This document shows, one piece after another, positions 8,640-17,141 of a DNA stretch of 64,000 nt. Location of the stretch: positions 4,526,001-4,590,000 of the forward strand of contig NZ_AP028878.1 in NCBI RefSeq assembly GCF_036511935.1. Direction: 5' to 3'. Within the stretch, counting starts at the first letter, position 1, and each line of letters opens with the position of its first letter. Below the pieces are notes generated by a model. The model was not told the origin of the DNA and ran no database searches. It saw nothing but the letters and a program-made list of their open reading frames with translations. The position numbers were made by a program, and so were the translations under genes. Origin of the DNA: Marinobacter nanhaiticus D15-8W. GTDB taxonomy: Bacteria; Pseudomonadota; Gammaproteobacteria; Pseudomonadales; Oleiphilaceae.

Positions 8640-9923
8640 ATGGGACTGCTCATACTGTTCGGGATCTTCTTTTTAGGCCTCGTCGTCGGTGCGCCGGTGG
8701 CCTTTGCGGTCGGACTGGCTGCGGTCGGGACATTCCTCTACGAGGGCCTGCCGCTATTCGTAGGCTTCCAGCGCATCCTTTCCGGCATTTCGGTGTTTTC
8801 GCTGCTGGCCATCCCCTTCTTCATTTTTGCCGGCGAACTGATGCTGCATGGCGGTATTTCCAGGCGCCTGGTGCGTCTGGCCTCGGCAGCAGTCGGCCGC
8901 GTGCGCGGAGGGCTGGGCATGGTCAACGTCAGCTCGTCCATGCTGTTCGGGGGTATCTCGGGTTCAGCGGTTGCCGATACCTCGGCACTGGGTTCGATCC
9001 TCATCCCGGTGATGAAGGAAAAAGGCTACGACGCCGACTACTCCGTCAACGTAACCGTGACTTCCTCCATCGCCGGCGTCGTGATTCCACCCAGCCACAA
9101 CATGATTCTCTATGCCGTGGCGGCCGGGGGCGGTATCTCGATCACCCAACTGTTCATCGCCGGCATCGTGCCGGGCATCCTGATGTGCCTGGCACTGGCC
9201 GTAGCGGCCTACGTGGTGGCGGTGAAGCGGGGCTATAAAGGCGAAACCTTCCCCGGCTGGTCGGCGCTGATCATCAGCTTCGCGGCGGCGCTACCGGGCT
9301 TGATGACCGCGGTGATCATCGTCGGCGGGGTACTCTCGGGCGTCCTGACGGTCACCGAATCCGGTGCCTTCGGCGCCATCTATGCCATCGTCGTGACCGG
9401 ACTGGTCTACCGCGAATTACGTTGGGAGCCGTTCAAGCGCGCCGTCTACCAGGCAGTGCGGACCACCTCGCTGGTGATGATCCTGGTGGGTTGCGCGTCA
9501 GCCTTCTCCTACCTGCTGGCGCTGTACAGCGTGCCGGAACTGCTGACCGATGCGCTGCTGGGCATTTCCGACAATCCCATCGTCATCCTGTTGATGCTCA
9601 ACCTGTTACTGCTGGCCCTGGGCATGATCATGGACATGGCGGCGCTGATCCTGATCTGTACCCCAATCTTCCTGCCGGTGGCGGCGCAGTTCGGCATGGA
9701 TCCGATCCAGTTCGGCATCATCATGATGATGAATCTGGGGCTGGGCCTGTGCACACCGCCGGTCGGGGCCTGCCTGTTCGTCGGCAGCGTGATCGGCAAG
9801 ATCAAGATCGAGCAGGCGGTACGCACCATCTGGCCGTTCTACCTGGCGCTGTTCGCGGTGCTGATGCTGGTGACCTACGTGCCGGCAATCTCGCTGACGC
9901 TGCCCGGCTTCCTCGAGCAGTGA
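8640..9923 (+). CDS. dctM: TRAP transporter large permease (DctM family)
   Basis: This 427-residue polytopic protein has DctM landmarks: LFGGISGSAVADTSALGSIL (about residues 101-120), IPPSHNMILYAVAAGG and MNLGLGLCTPPVGACLFVG near the C-terminus. It is the transport channel of the TRAP system, driven by sodium or proton symport. A GGAGG ribosome binding site lies inside the end of dctQ, 9 bases before the ATG. Confidence 0.93.
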   Translation: MGLLILFGIFFLGLVVGAPVAFAVGLAAVGTFLYEGLPLFVGFQRILSGISVFSLLAIPFFIFAGELMLHGGISRRLVRLASAAVGRVRGGLGMVNVSSSMLFGGISGSAVADTSALGSILIPVMKEKGYDADYSVNVTVTSSIAGVVIPPSHNMILYAVAAGGGISITQLFIAGIVPGILMCLALAVAAYVVAVKRGYKGETFPGWSALIISFAAALPGLMTAVIIVGGVLSGVLTVTESGAFGAIYAIVVTGLVYRELRWEPFKRAVYQAVRTTSLVMILVGCASAFSYLLALYSVPELLTDALLGISDNPIVILLMLNLLLLALGMIMDMAALILICTPIFLPVAAQFGMDPIQFGIIMMMNLGLGLCTPPVGACLFVGSVIGKIKIEQAVRTIWPFYLALFAVLMLVTYVPAISLTLPGFLEQ

Positions 9924-9954
9924 GTTTCCTCTATTCGTTCATGGGCTAACAGAC

Positions 9955-11091
9955 ATGAAGATCGAACGCATACACACGCATATTCTCGACTATCAACTCG
10001 AGCAGGCCTTCGAAAGCGCGTCGATGCGCTTCGAGAGGCGCCAGCACTGCCTGGTAGAAGTGGTCTGCGACGACGGCACGACAGGCTGGGGCGAGTGCCT
10101 GGGCCCGGCGAAAGCCAACGCGGTAGTCGTCGATACCTACGCCGCCGCACTGATCGGCCGCAATCCGCTGGAAACCGAAAAACTCTGGCTCGACCTCTAC
10201 AACCGCCTGCGCGACCAGGGCCAGCGCGGACTGACCGTCACTGCCCTCAGCGGCCTCGATATCGCGTTGTGGGACATCAAGGGTAAGTACTATGACGCGC
10301 CGGTGAGCGAACTGTTGGGCGGACGTTTTCGCGAAAGCGTCCGGGCGTACGCTACAGGCTCGTTTCGCCGCGAGGGCGTCGACCGGGTCCAGGACGTCGC
10401 CGACGAAGTGGCCGGTTATGCCCGCGAGGGCTTTCACGGCGTCAAGATCAAGATCGGCTTCGACGTGGAGGAAGACCTGCGCTCGATCGCCGCCGCGCGC
10501 GAGGCTATCGGCCCCGAACGGCGCCTGATGATCGACGCCAATCACGGCTACGACCTGCTGGAAGCGCTCGAGGTGGGCAAACGCGCCGAGCGCTACAACA
10601 TCGACTGGTTCGAGGAGCCGGTCCTGCCCGAACAGCTTTCCACCTACCGCGCTGTCCGCGATGGCCAGCCCATCCCGGTAGCCAGTGGCGAGAACTGGCA
10701 CGGCCGCTACGCCATGCTCGAACCGCTCTCGACCCGCGCGGTGGATATCGTCCAGCCCGATGTCTGCGGTGTGGGCGGGTTCTCGGAAATGCGTCGGGTC
10801 ATCGACATGGCTGCGATGTTCGGGGTGCGGCTGGTGCCGCATGTGTGGGGCACGGCGGTCTGCCTCGCGGCCAGTCTTCAGGTCATGGCGGCACTTCCGC
10901 CCAACCCGCCGCGACGCAAGCCCATCGAGCCGATCATGGAATTCGATCGCACCAAGAATCCATTCCGTCAGGCTGTCGTGCAAACGCCCATCGAACATAA
11001 CCAGGGCGTGGTGCAGATCCCGGACGGTCCCGGCCTGGGCATCGAGATCAACCGCGATGCCCTGCGCCAATTCGCTTTGAAGGAGGCATAA
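9955..11091 (+). CDS. gci: Enolase-superfamily sugar-acid cycloisomerase (Gci-like)
   Basis: This 378-residue mandelate-racemase-type enzyme shows the general-base motif KIKIG (Lys-x-Lys, about residues 164-166), the metal ligands in MIDANHGYD, WFEEPV and ASGENW, and the catalytic His in PHVWGTAV (about residue 297). The Lys/His pair and context point to galactarolactone cycloisomerase, which opens D-galactaro-1,4-lactone to 3-deoxy-2-keto-hexarate, the KdgD substrate. A related sugar-acid dehydratase (galactarate or glucarate) is the main alternative. The downstream start sits two bases after its stop. Confidence 0.82.
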   Translation: MKIERIHTHILDYQLEQAFESASMRFERRQHCLVEVVCDDGTTGWGECLGPAKANAVVVDTYAAALIGRNPLETEKLWLDLYNRLRDQGQRGLTVTALSGLDIALWDIKGKYYDAPVSELLGGRFRESVRAYATGSFRREGVDRVQDVADEVAGYAREGFHGVKIKIGFDVEEDLRSIAAAREAIGPERRLMIDANHGYDLLEALEVGKRAERYNIDWFEEPVLPEQLSTYRAVRDGQPIPVASGENWHGRYAMLEPLSTRAVDIVQPDVCGVGGFSEMRRVIDMAAMFGVRLVPHVWGTAVCLAASLQVMAALPPNPPRRKPIEPIMEFDRTKNPFRQAVVQTPIEHNQGVVQIPDGPGLGIEINRDALRQFALKEA

Positions 11092-11093
11092 GC

Positions 11094-11972
11094 GTGTCAG
11101 AGATTCCAGCCAACACCCGTCCGCTCGATGGCCAGCCGCCCAGACTCAAGACGCCGGCCGGAGCCACCGACTGCCACATTCACCTGTACCTGCCGGGCTA
11201 TGAGGCCCAGCCCGGCGGACCCAAAATTCCCGAGCTGGCCACGGTCGAGGATTACCGCAAGCTCCAACAATGGCTGTCGCTCGACCGTGTCGTGGTCACC
11301 CAACCCAACGCCTACCAGCGTGACAACAGCGCCCTGCTCGTGGCGCTTGACCAGTTGGGCCCCGACGCCGCCCGCGGCGTGGCGGCAGTAACGCCGGACA
11401 CAACGGACAGTGACCTGAAGGTCTGGCACGACAAGGGCGTGCGCGGGGCGCGGATCATGAACCTGCCGTTCGGCGCGGTCACCAACGACGACATGCTCGC
11501 GGTCGAGAAGCGCATCCGCCCCTTGGGCTGGCACCTGATGGTGCAATTCAACGGCGTCAAACTGAACGAGTACCTCGACAACCTGAAGCGTATCGAAGGC
11601 GAGTACATCATCGACCACATCGGTAAGTTCATGCCGCCGGTAGCGGCGGACGATGCCCGGGTCGACGAGATCTTGCGGTTGATGGATCGCGGCAACGCCT
11701 GGTTCAAGATCTGCGCCGGCTACGAAGCCAGCCAGACCGGCGGCCCCCACTACGCCGACGTCGGAGCGATTGCCAAGCGCGTTATCGCCCATGCGCCCGA
11801 ACGCATCATCTGGGGCACCAACTGGCCCCACGTGGGCGTTTCCCGGGACGACTACCCCAGCGACACCGCACAGCTCGACGTGCTGCTCGACTGGGCAACC
11901 CCGGAGCAGCGCCAGAAGATCCTGGTCGACAACCCGGCGAAGCTCTACGGCTTCGGAGCCGTCAAGGCATAA
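11094..11972 (+). CDS. Amidohydrolase-family D-galactarolactone isomerase-like
   Basis: This 292-residue COG3618 amidohydrolase has TDCHIHLY (HxH), YIIDHIGKFMPP and the C-terminal IIWGTNWPHVG plus VDNPAKLYGF. In Agrobacterium, a homologous gene beside gci encodes D-galactarolactone isomerase, converting the 1,5-lactone made by uronate dehydrogenase to the 1,4-lactone used by Gci; the same role is inferred here from context. The GTG start lies two bases after the gci stop, with AAGGAGG overlapping the end of gci. A lactonase activity is the alternative. Confidence 0.8.
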   Translation: MSEIPANTRPLDGQPPRLKTPAGATDCHIHLYLPGYEAQPGGPKIPELATVEDYRKLQQWLSLDRVVVTQPNAYQRDNSALLVALDQLGPDAARGVAAVTPDTTDSDLKVWHDKGVRGARIMNLPFGAVTNDDMLAVEKRIRPLGWHLMVQFNGVKLNEYLDNLKRIEGEYIIDHIGKFMPPVAADDARVDEILRLMDRGNAWFKICAGYEASQTGGPHYADVGAIAKRVIAHAPERIIWGTNWPHVGVSRDDYPSDTAQLDVLLDWATPEQRQKILVDNPAKLYGFGAVKA

Positions 11973-12006
11973 ACGCCCTTCATCCGTGCAACAACAACGT
12001 CCGTGG

Positions 12007-12043
12007 ATAACAAAATTTGTGAATAACCAAATTTACGAATAAC
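12007..12043. repeat. 16-bp tandem direct repeat upstream of udh
   Basis: ATAACAAAATTTGTGA (12007-12022) is followed directly by ATAACCAAATTTACGA (12023-12038) and a partial third unit ATAAC (12039-12043). The AT-rich array sits 42 bases before the udh start in an otherwise GC-rich block. It could be a regulator binding array or an AT-rich promoter element. Confidence 0.55.
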
Positions 12044-12084
12044 AGTCTGCGGCGCACGCTGACCATCACTGTAAGGAGACAGAC

Positions 12085-12885
12085 ATGCTCAAACGTTTAT
12101 TGGTGACCGGCGCAGCCGGTGGCGTGGGGACGGCGATCCGTCCACACCTGCAGAACCTGGCAGAACAGGTCCGCTTGTCGGATATTGCCGATCTCGGCCA
12201 GGCGGCCGGACATGAGGAACTCGTGCCCTGCGACCTCGGCGACGCCCAGGCCGTCCGTGAGCTGGTCAAGGACTGCGACGGCATCATCCACTTGGGCGGC
12301 GTGTCGGTGGAACAACCCTGGAACGCCATCCTCCAGGCCAACATCATCGGCGCCTACAATCTGTATGAAGCGGCCCGCTACCTGGGCAAGCCGCGCATCG
12401 TATTCGCCAGCTCCAACCACACCATCGGCTACTACCCGCGCACCACCCGCATCGACACCGAAGTGCCGCGCCGCCCCGACTCGCTGTATGGCGTCTCCAA
12501 GTGCTTCGGCGAGGACCTGGCGAGCCTGTATCACGACAAGTTCGGCATGGAGACCCTGAGCGTGCGTATCGGCTCCTGTTTCCCCAAGCCGAAGGACACA
12601 CGGATGATGGCCACCTGGCTGAGCGTGGAGGACTTCATGCGCCTGATGAAGCGCGCCTTCGTCGCCCCCAAGCTCGGTTACACCGTGATCTACGGCGCCT
12701 CGGCCAACACCGAGTTGTGGTGGGACAACAGCAAATCGGCGTTCCTCGGCTGGGTGCCGCAGGACAGCTCCGAACCCTGGCGTGACGAGATCGAAGCGGA
12801 GGCCGGCACGATCGATCCCGAGGCACCGGAGGTCGTCTACCAGGGTGGCAAGTTCGTCGCGGCGGGGCACCCCGACGACGATTGA
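12085..12885 (+). CDS. udh: Uronate dehydrogenase (NAD-dependent)
   Basis: This 266-residue short-chain dehydrogenase/epimerase-type protein has VTGAAGGVGTAI (NAD-binding GxxGxxG, residues 6-17), FASSNHTIGYYPR and the catalytic YGVSK (Tyr-x-x-x-Lys, about residues 136-140). SSNHxxG plus this length are typical of Udh, which oxidises D-galacturonate or D-glucuronate at C1 to the aldarolactone. A good GTAAGGAG ribosome binding site precedes the ATG. It is the entry enzyme of the pathway that continues through the lactone isomerase, cycloisomerase and KdgD. Confidence 0.9.
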   Translation: MLKRLLVTGAAGGVGTAIRPHLQNLAEQVRLSDIADLGQAAGHEELVPCDLGDAQAVRELVKDCDGIIHLGGVSVEQPWNAILQANIIGAYNLYEAARYLGKPRIVFASSNHTIGYYPRTTRIDTEVPRRPDSLYGVSKCFGEDLASLYHDKFGMETLSVRIGSCFPKPKDTRMMATWLSVEDFMRLMKRAFVAPKLGYTVIYGASANTELWWDNSKSAFLGWVPQDSSEPWRDEIEAEAGTIDPEAPEVVYQGGKFVAAGHPDDD

Positions 12886-12914
12886 GACGTCACACAACTC
12901 AGCGGGAGGCATTC

Positions 12915-13934
12915 ATGACCGAACACACACGGCTGTCGCTTGATGAGGCGTGGCAGCTGGGCATCGACGTTCTCGAACATCATGGTTTTTCAGCCGACCA
13001 CGCCGCGGCGATTACCCGTAGCGTGGTCGCCGCCCAGCGTGACGAATGTCATTCACATGGGCTGTATCGCTTGCTGGATTGTGTGCGTACCGTGCGTTTT
13101 GGCGGTGTCGATCCCCAATCTGTCCCGGAAGTGAGGGACCAGGCGCCCGGCGTGGTGAATGTCGATGCTCGCGGCGGTAACTCGCTGCTGGCGTTCGAAA
13201 AGGGACGCCAACCGCTGACCGAGAAGGCCTGCGCCAACGGCGTGGCGGTACTGGCCATAAACAATGCCTTTCAGTTCTCGGCGCTGTGGCCCGAAGTCGA
13301 GGCCCTGGCCGAACAAGGGCTGGTGGCGCTGGCGATGACACCGAGCCACGCCTATGTCGCACCGGCCGGGGGACATTCGCCGTTACTAGGCACCAACCCC
13401 ATCGCCTTCGCCTGGCCAAGGCCCGATGGCCTGCCGTTTGTGTTCGATTTTGCCACCAGTGCCGTCGCCCGTGGCGAGATCGAACTGCATCGCCGGGCCG
13501 GGAATTCGCTCGCCGAAGGCTGGGCTCTGGACGATGCCGGCCAACCGACAACCGACCCGACGGCGGCACTGGCCGGGGCGCTGCTACCCTTCGGGGGTCA
13601 TAAGGGCACGGCCCTCTCGCTCATGATCGAACTGCTTGCCGGCCCGCTGATCGGCGACCGCATGGGTCACCAGACGCAGCCGGCGAATGCCAGCGGCGAC
13701 GGTAAGCCGCAGCATGGGGAATTTATCCTGGCGCTGGATCCGCAGGCCTTTCTTGGCGCCGATGCCGGCAGGCATCTGCAACAGGCCGAGGTGTTGTTCG
13801 AAGGCGTAATGGCCCAAGGTGCCCGGCTGCCCTCGCAGCGTCGGCATAGAGCCAGGGCGCGCAGCCAGGCCGAAGGCGTGTCGATTCCGAAGGAACTCTA
13901 CGAGGAACTGGTCAAACTCAAGGAGGCGGCGTGA
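12915..13934 (+). CDS. Ldh2-family NAD(P)H-dependent oxidoreductase
   Basis: This 339-residue malate/L-sulfolactate/L-lactate dehydrogenase-2 fold protein contains CHSHGLYRLL (catalytic His region, about residue 45), LGTNPIAFAWPR, FDFATSAVARGEI and LLPFGGHKGTALSLMIELL. The family includes diketogulonate reductase, ureidoglycolate dehydrogenase and pyrroline/piperideine-carboxylate reductases; sequence alone does not give the substrate. The ATG at 12915 with GGGAGG upstream is used rather than an earlier frame overlapping udh. In this operon it could interconvert a side product such as a keto-uronate, which is a guess. Confidence 0.8.
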   Translation: MTEHTRLSLDEAWQLGIDVLEHHGFSADHAAAITRSVVAAQRDECHSHGLYRLLDCVRTVRFGGVDPQSVPEVRDQAPGVVNVDARGGNSLLAFEKGRQPLTEKACANGVAVLAINNAFQFSALWPEVEALAEQGLVALAMTPSHAYVAPAGGHSPLLGTNPIAFAWPRPDGLPFVFDFATSAVARGEIELHRRAGNSLAEGWALDDAGQPTTDPTAALAGALLPFGGHKGTALSLMIELLAGPLIGDRMGHQTQPANASGDGKPQHGEFILALDPQAFLGADAGRHLQQAEVLFEGVMAQGARLPSQRRHRARARSQAEGVSIPKELYEELVKLKEAA

Positions 13935-14015
13935 GGCGATGCAACCCAGGACGACCGGAAGCCTCGATTGATCAGGATCGAAGCGCCGCCGGGCCGTTTT
14001 TAAACCCGATGTGCA

Positions 14016-14783
14016 ATGGAACCCGATATGGCAGACAAGCGTGACGCAATGGATGACCTGAGGACACTGAACGTACAACGGGTGCAACGGGCAGGCAGCC
14101 TCTCCCTACACGTGGCGGACCAGCTGGAGACGCTGATCGGCAACGGCGGCATTGCGGTCGGCGAAAAGCTGCCCACGGAGAATCGTCTGAGCGAGTCCTT
14201 CGGGGTCAGCCGGACCGTCATCCGTGAGGCCATGACACACCTCAAGTCGTTGGGGCTGGTGGAGACCCGCCAGGGGGTGGGCACCACCGTACTGCGCAAT
14301 ACCGCGCTGGAGGCCATGCCCGCCAACCAGATCAACCCGACCACGGTCGAGGACATCCTGCATGTGCTCGAACTACGCCTGAACCTGGAGCCGGCGGCAG
14401 CCGAACTGGCGGCCCTGCGCCATGACGACAATGACCGGCGCATCCTGCAGGAAAAGCACGACGCCTTCATACGTGCCCGCTCGGAACACTCCCAGGCCCG
14501 CACCGAAGACTACGAGTTTCACTGCGCCATCGCAGCAGCGACCCACAACCCCTTCTTCAAGTCACTCTATGAGCAACTCAGCCACAGCGTGATCCCGCGC
14601 GCCAAGCTGATGAGCATCGAAATCAACACGTCCGCAACCGACAAATACCTGACCCGCGTCGAAGACGAGCACACCCGCGTGCTCGAAGCGATCTTCGCCC
14701 GCGACAGCGACGCCGCCCGGGAAACGATGTACCAGCACCTCAAACGGGCAAGAAACATGTACGCAAAGTATCAGGAATCGTAG
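14016..14783 (+). CDS. GntR/FadR-family transcriptional regulator
   Basis: This 255-residue protein has an N-terminal winged helix (GEKLPTENRLSESFGVSRTV IREAM region, about residues 50-75) and a C-terminal FCD ligand domain with HxxxH-type metal positions around FHCAIAAATHNPF. FCD-GntR proteins commonly repress hexuronate or hexarate catabolism and are released by a pathway acid. Located as the last gene of the uronate block, it probably controls the kdgD promoter through the dyad at 2629-2652. A second ATG at 14028 is an alternative start. Confidence 0.88.
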   Translation: MEPDMADKRDAMDDLRTLNVQRVQRAGSLSLHVADQLETLIGNGGIAVGEKLPTENRLSESFGVSRTVIREAMTHLKSLGLVETRQGVGTTVLRNTALEAMPANQINPTTVEDILHVLELRLNLEPAAAELAALRHDDNDRRILQEKHDAFIRARSEHSQARTEDYEFHCAIAAATHNPFFKSLYEQLSHSVIPRAKLMSIEINTSATDKYLTRVEDEHTRVLEAIFARDSDAARETMYQHLKRARNMYAKYQES

Positions 14784-14806
14784 CGGCCGAGGACATTGGC
14801 ACGCCC

Positions 14807-14916
14807 ATGTAGCCGACGCTTCAGCTTCGGAGGCGCCGTCAGGTGCCCTGATCCCCTCAAGTTCCGAGGCGTGCCGGCAGGCTGGCGCCTGCTCCGAAGC
14901 TGAAGCATCGGCTACA
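14807..14916. repeat. Palindromic repeat, copy 1 (ATGTAGCCGACGCTTCAGC family)
   Basis: ATGTAGCCGACGCTTCAGCT... at 14807 ends at 14916 in the reverse complement of the same arm (GAAGCTGAAGCATCGGCTAC). The 110-bp unit has about 24-bp terminal inverted repeats. A nearly identical unit follows at 15024-15136, including the same flanking bases, so the region 14784-15363 is mainly a duplicated non-coding element. Confidence 0.75.
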
Positions 14917-15023
14917 TTTTCCGGAATACCTTCGGCTACGGCACTTTCCTATACCCATAAAAAGCGGCCCATAGGCGCCACAAAGGCCGGCAGAGAGATG
15001 CACAGTCAGCCGTCAACTCGAGC

Positions 15024-15136
15024 ATGTAGCCGACGCTTCAGCTTCGGAGGCGCCGTCAGGTGCCCCTGATCACCCTCAAGTCCCGAGGCATACCGACAGG
15101 CTGGCGCCTGCTCCAAAGCTGAAGCATCGGCTACAT
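15024..15136. repeat. Palindromic repeat, copy 2
   Basis: This is a second copy of the 110-bp palindromic unit, with a few substitutions. The shared flank TTTTCCGG(A/G)ATACCTTCGGC follows both copies, so duplication included more than the palindrome. Related arms occur again at 19069-19528. Confidence 0.75.
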
Positions 15137-15177
15137 TTTCCGGGATACCTTCGGCTACAGCACTTTCCTACACGCAC

Positions 15178-15203
15178 AAAAAAGCGGCCCCAAACGGGGC
15201 CGC
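15178..15203 (-). terminator. Intrinsic terminator of exaC
   Basis: On the minus strand a perfect 8-bp GC stem (GCGGCCCC/GGGGCCGC, 4-base loop, 15184-15203) is followed by six Ts (15183-15178). It lies 160 bases past the exaC stop and has the classic rho-independent form. Confidence 0.85.
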
Positions 15204-15363
15204 GAAAAATGGCAGGAGGACACAGACGCAACCTGTGTCTGGGCCGCCGACTCATGCGGCCCGGATGGTGTCACACATCCCTGTGTCGCTACTCGCCTCG
15301 TCTACTGACTTCTCAGCCAGTCCTTTCAAGTCAGCGTCTCGTTCGTTTCCTTTCCGTCCGGAC

Positions 15364-16884
15364 TCAGAAGAAGCCCAGCGGATTGGTGTCGTAGCTGATA
15401 AGCATGTTCTTGGTCCGCTGGTAGTGCTCCAGCGCCATCTTGTGGGTTTCACGGCCGACACCGGACTTCTTGTAGCCACCGAACGCCGCACCCGCCGGGT
15501 AGGCGTGGTAGCAGTTCATCCACACACGGCCGGCTTCGATGCCACGGCCCATGCGGTACTGGCGGTTGGTGTCGCGGGTCCACACGCCGGCGCCGAGACC
15601 GAACTCGGTGTCGTTGGCGATGGCCAGGGCTTCCTCTTCGTCCTTAAAGGTGGTCACACCCACCACCGGGCCGAAGATTTCTTCCTGGAACACGCGCATC
15701 TTGTTGTCGCCCTTGAACAGGGTCGGCTGGATGTAGAAGCCGTTGTTGAACTCGACGTCCAGTTCCTCGCGCCCGCCGCCGGTCAGCACTTCAGCACCTT
15801 CCTGCTTGCCGATTTCCAGGTACGACATGATCTTGTCGAACTGTTCCTTGCTCGCCTGGGCACCCACCTGCACGTCGGTATCCAGCGGATTGCCGCGTTT
15901 GATGCTCTTGGTGCGCTCGACCACCTTGGCCATGAACTCGTCGTAGATGTCCGCCTGCACCAGCGCGCGGGACGGGCAGGTACAGACCTCACCCTGGTTG
16001 AAGAACGCCAGCACCACGCCCTCGACGCACTTGTCGATGAACTCCGGCTCCGCCTGCATGATGTCGGAGAAGTAGATGTTCGGCGACTTGCCGCCCAGCT
16101 CGACGGTGGACGGGATAATGTTCTCGGCGGCGCACTTCATGATGTGCGAGCCGACCGGGGTGGAGCCGGTGAAGGCGATCTTGGCGATCCGCTTGCTGGA
16201 GGCCAGGGCCTGGCCGGCTTCGCTGCCATAGCCGTTGACGATGTTGACCACGCCCGGGGGCAGCAGGTCGCCCACCAGATCCATCAACAGCAGGATGGAC
16301 GCCGGGGTCTGCTCCGCTGGCTTGAGTACGGTGCAGTTGCCGGCCGCCAGGCACGGCGCCAGCTTCCACGCCGCCATCAGGATCGGGAAGTTCCAGGGAA
16401 TGATCTGACCGACAACGCCCAGCGGCTCGTGGAAGTGATAGGCGATGGTGTTGCCATCGATCTCGCCCAGATGACCTTCCTGGGCGCGGATACAGCCGGC
16501 GAAGTAGCGGAAGTGATCCACCGCCAGCGGGATATCGGCATTCAGGGTCTCGCGGACCGCCTTACCGTTGTCCCAGGTTTCAGCCACGGCCAGCATTTCA
16601 ATGTTCTGCTCGATGCGATCGGCAATCTTCAGCAGGATGTTGGAGCGTTCGGTGGCAGAGGTCTTGCCCCAGGCCGGCGCAGCCTTATGGGCGGCATCCA
16701 GGGCGACGTCGATGTCTTCCGCGGTGGAGCGCGGAATTTCACAGATCACATCACCGGTCACCGGGGTGATGTTCTCGAAATACTGTCCTTTCACCGGCGC
16801 GACCCATTCGCCGCCGATGTAGTTTTCATAGCGGGGTTTGAAGGAGACGACGGAACCTTCCTTGCCAGGTTGTGCGTAGATCAT
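15364..16884 (-). CDS. exaC: ExaC-type NAD-dependent aldehyde dehydrogenase
   Basis: This 506-residue class I aldehyde dehydrogenase begins [19 protein letters not shown], the usual ExaC N-terminus. The catalytic pair is in VELGGKSPN (Glu) and [14 protein letters not shown] (Cys), with the NAD loop [11 protein letters not shown]. ExaC oxidises the acetaldehyde formed by the PQQ ethanol dehydrogenase. The second ATG (16884) is preferred: AAGAGGA is 8 bases upstream, while the ATG at 16890 nearly touches it. It is its own transcription unit between the TTGGTAGTA motif and the terminator at 15178-15203. Confidence 0.92.
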   Translation of the reverse strand: MIYAQPGKEGSVVSFKPRYENYIGGEWVAPVKGQYFENITPVTGDVICEIPRSTAEDIDVALDAAHKAAPAWGKTSATERSNILLKIADRIEQNIEMLAVAETWDNGKAVRETLNADIPLAVDHFRYFAGCIRAQEGHLGEIDGNTIAYHFHEPLGVVGQIIPWNFPILMAAWKLAPCLAAGNCTVLKPAEQTPASILLLMDLVGDLLPPGVVNIVNGYGSEAGQALASSKRIAKIAFTGSTPVGSHIMKCAAENIIPSTVELGGKSPNIYFSDIMQAEPEFIDKCVEGVVLAFFNQGEVCTCPSRALVQADIYDEFMAKVVERTKSIKRGNPLDTDVQVGAQASKEQFDKIMSYLEIGKQEGAEVLTGGGREELDVEFNNGFYIQPTLFKGDNKMRVFQEEIFGPVVGVTTFKDEEEALAIANDTEFGLGAGVWTRDTNRQYRMGRGIEAGRVWMNCYHAYPAGAAFGGYKKSGVGRETHKMALEHYQRTKNMLISYDTNPLGFF

Positions 16885-17055
16885 GACCATGTCCTCTTTA
16901 TTGTTGAACCGCGTTATCGACGCGCTTGGGGTTTGAAACCAGTGAGCGGGAACAGTTCCCGACCTGCGACAGGCGCGGTGACGGCGTTGACAGTTTTACT
17001 CTAGCCAGCACCCCCAGCCGACAAAATGGTCCCTTCGGCGCGTCCATCTCGTCAT

Positions 17056-17064
17056 TTGGTAGTA
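17056..17064 (-). promoter_or_regulatory. TTGGTAGTA motif upstream of exaC
   Basis: The 9-mer (TACTACCAA on the coding strand) lies 172 bases upstream of the exaC start, between the exaA terminator and exaC. The same word precedes exaA (19039) and the cytochrome c operon (22887). Shared placement suggests a common activator site, possibly for a LuxR-type response regulator such as those controlling Pseudomonas exa/ped genes; no such regulator is in the window. Confidence 0.6.
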
Positions 17065-17084
17065 GGCCAAATCCGCGCGGAATA

Positions 17085-17115
17085 CAAATAAGAAAAGGGC
17101 CGCACCGCGACCCTT
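17085..17115 (-). terminator. Intrinsic terminator of the PQQ alcohol dehydrogenase gene
   Basis: Minus-strand AAGGGTCGC-GGT-GCGGCCCTT (17115 to 17095) forms a 9-bp stem with a 3-base loop, followed by TTCTTATTTG. It begins 27 bases after the stop codon and separates exaA from exaC. Confidence 0.8.
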
Positions 17116-17141
17116 CTCATGACATCTCGTGCTTAGGCCGC

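Noticed and set aside
15235..17004. 589-residue plus-strand ORF
   Set aside because: It is antisense to exaC over nearly all its length, which has clear ALDH motifs. Long antisense frames are expected in GC-rich DNA.
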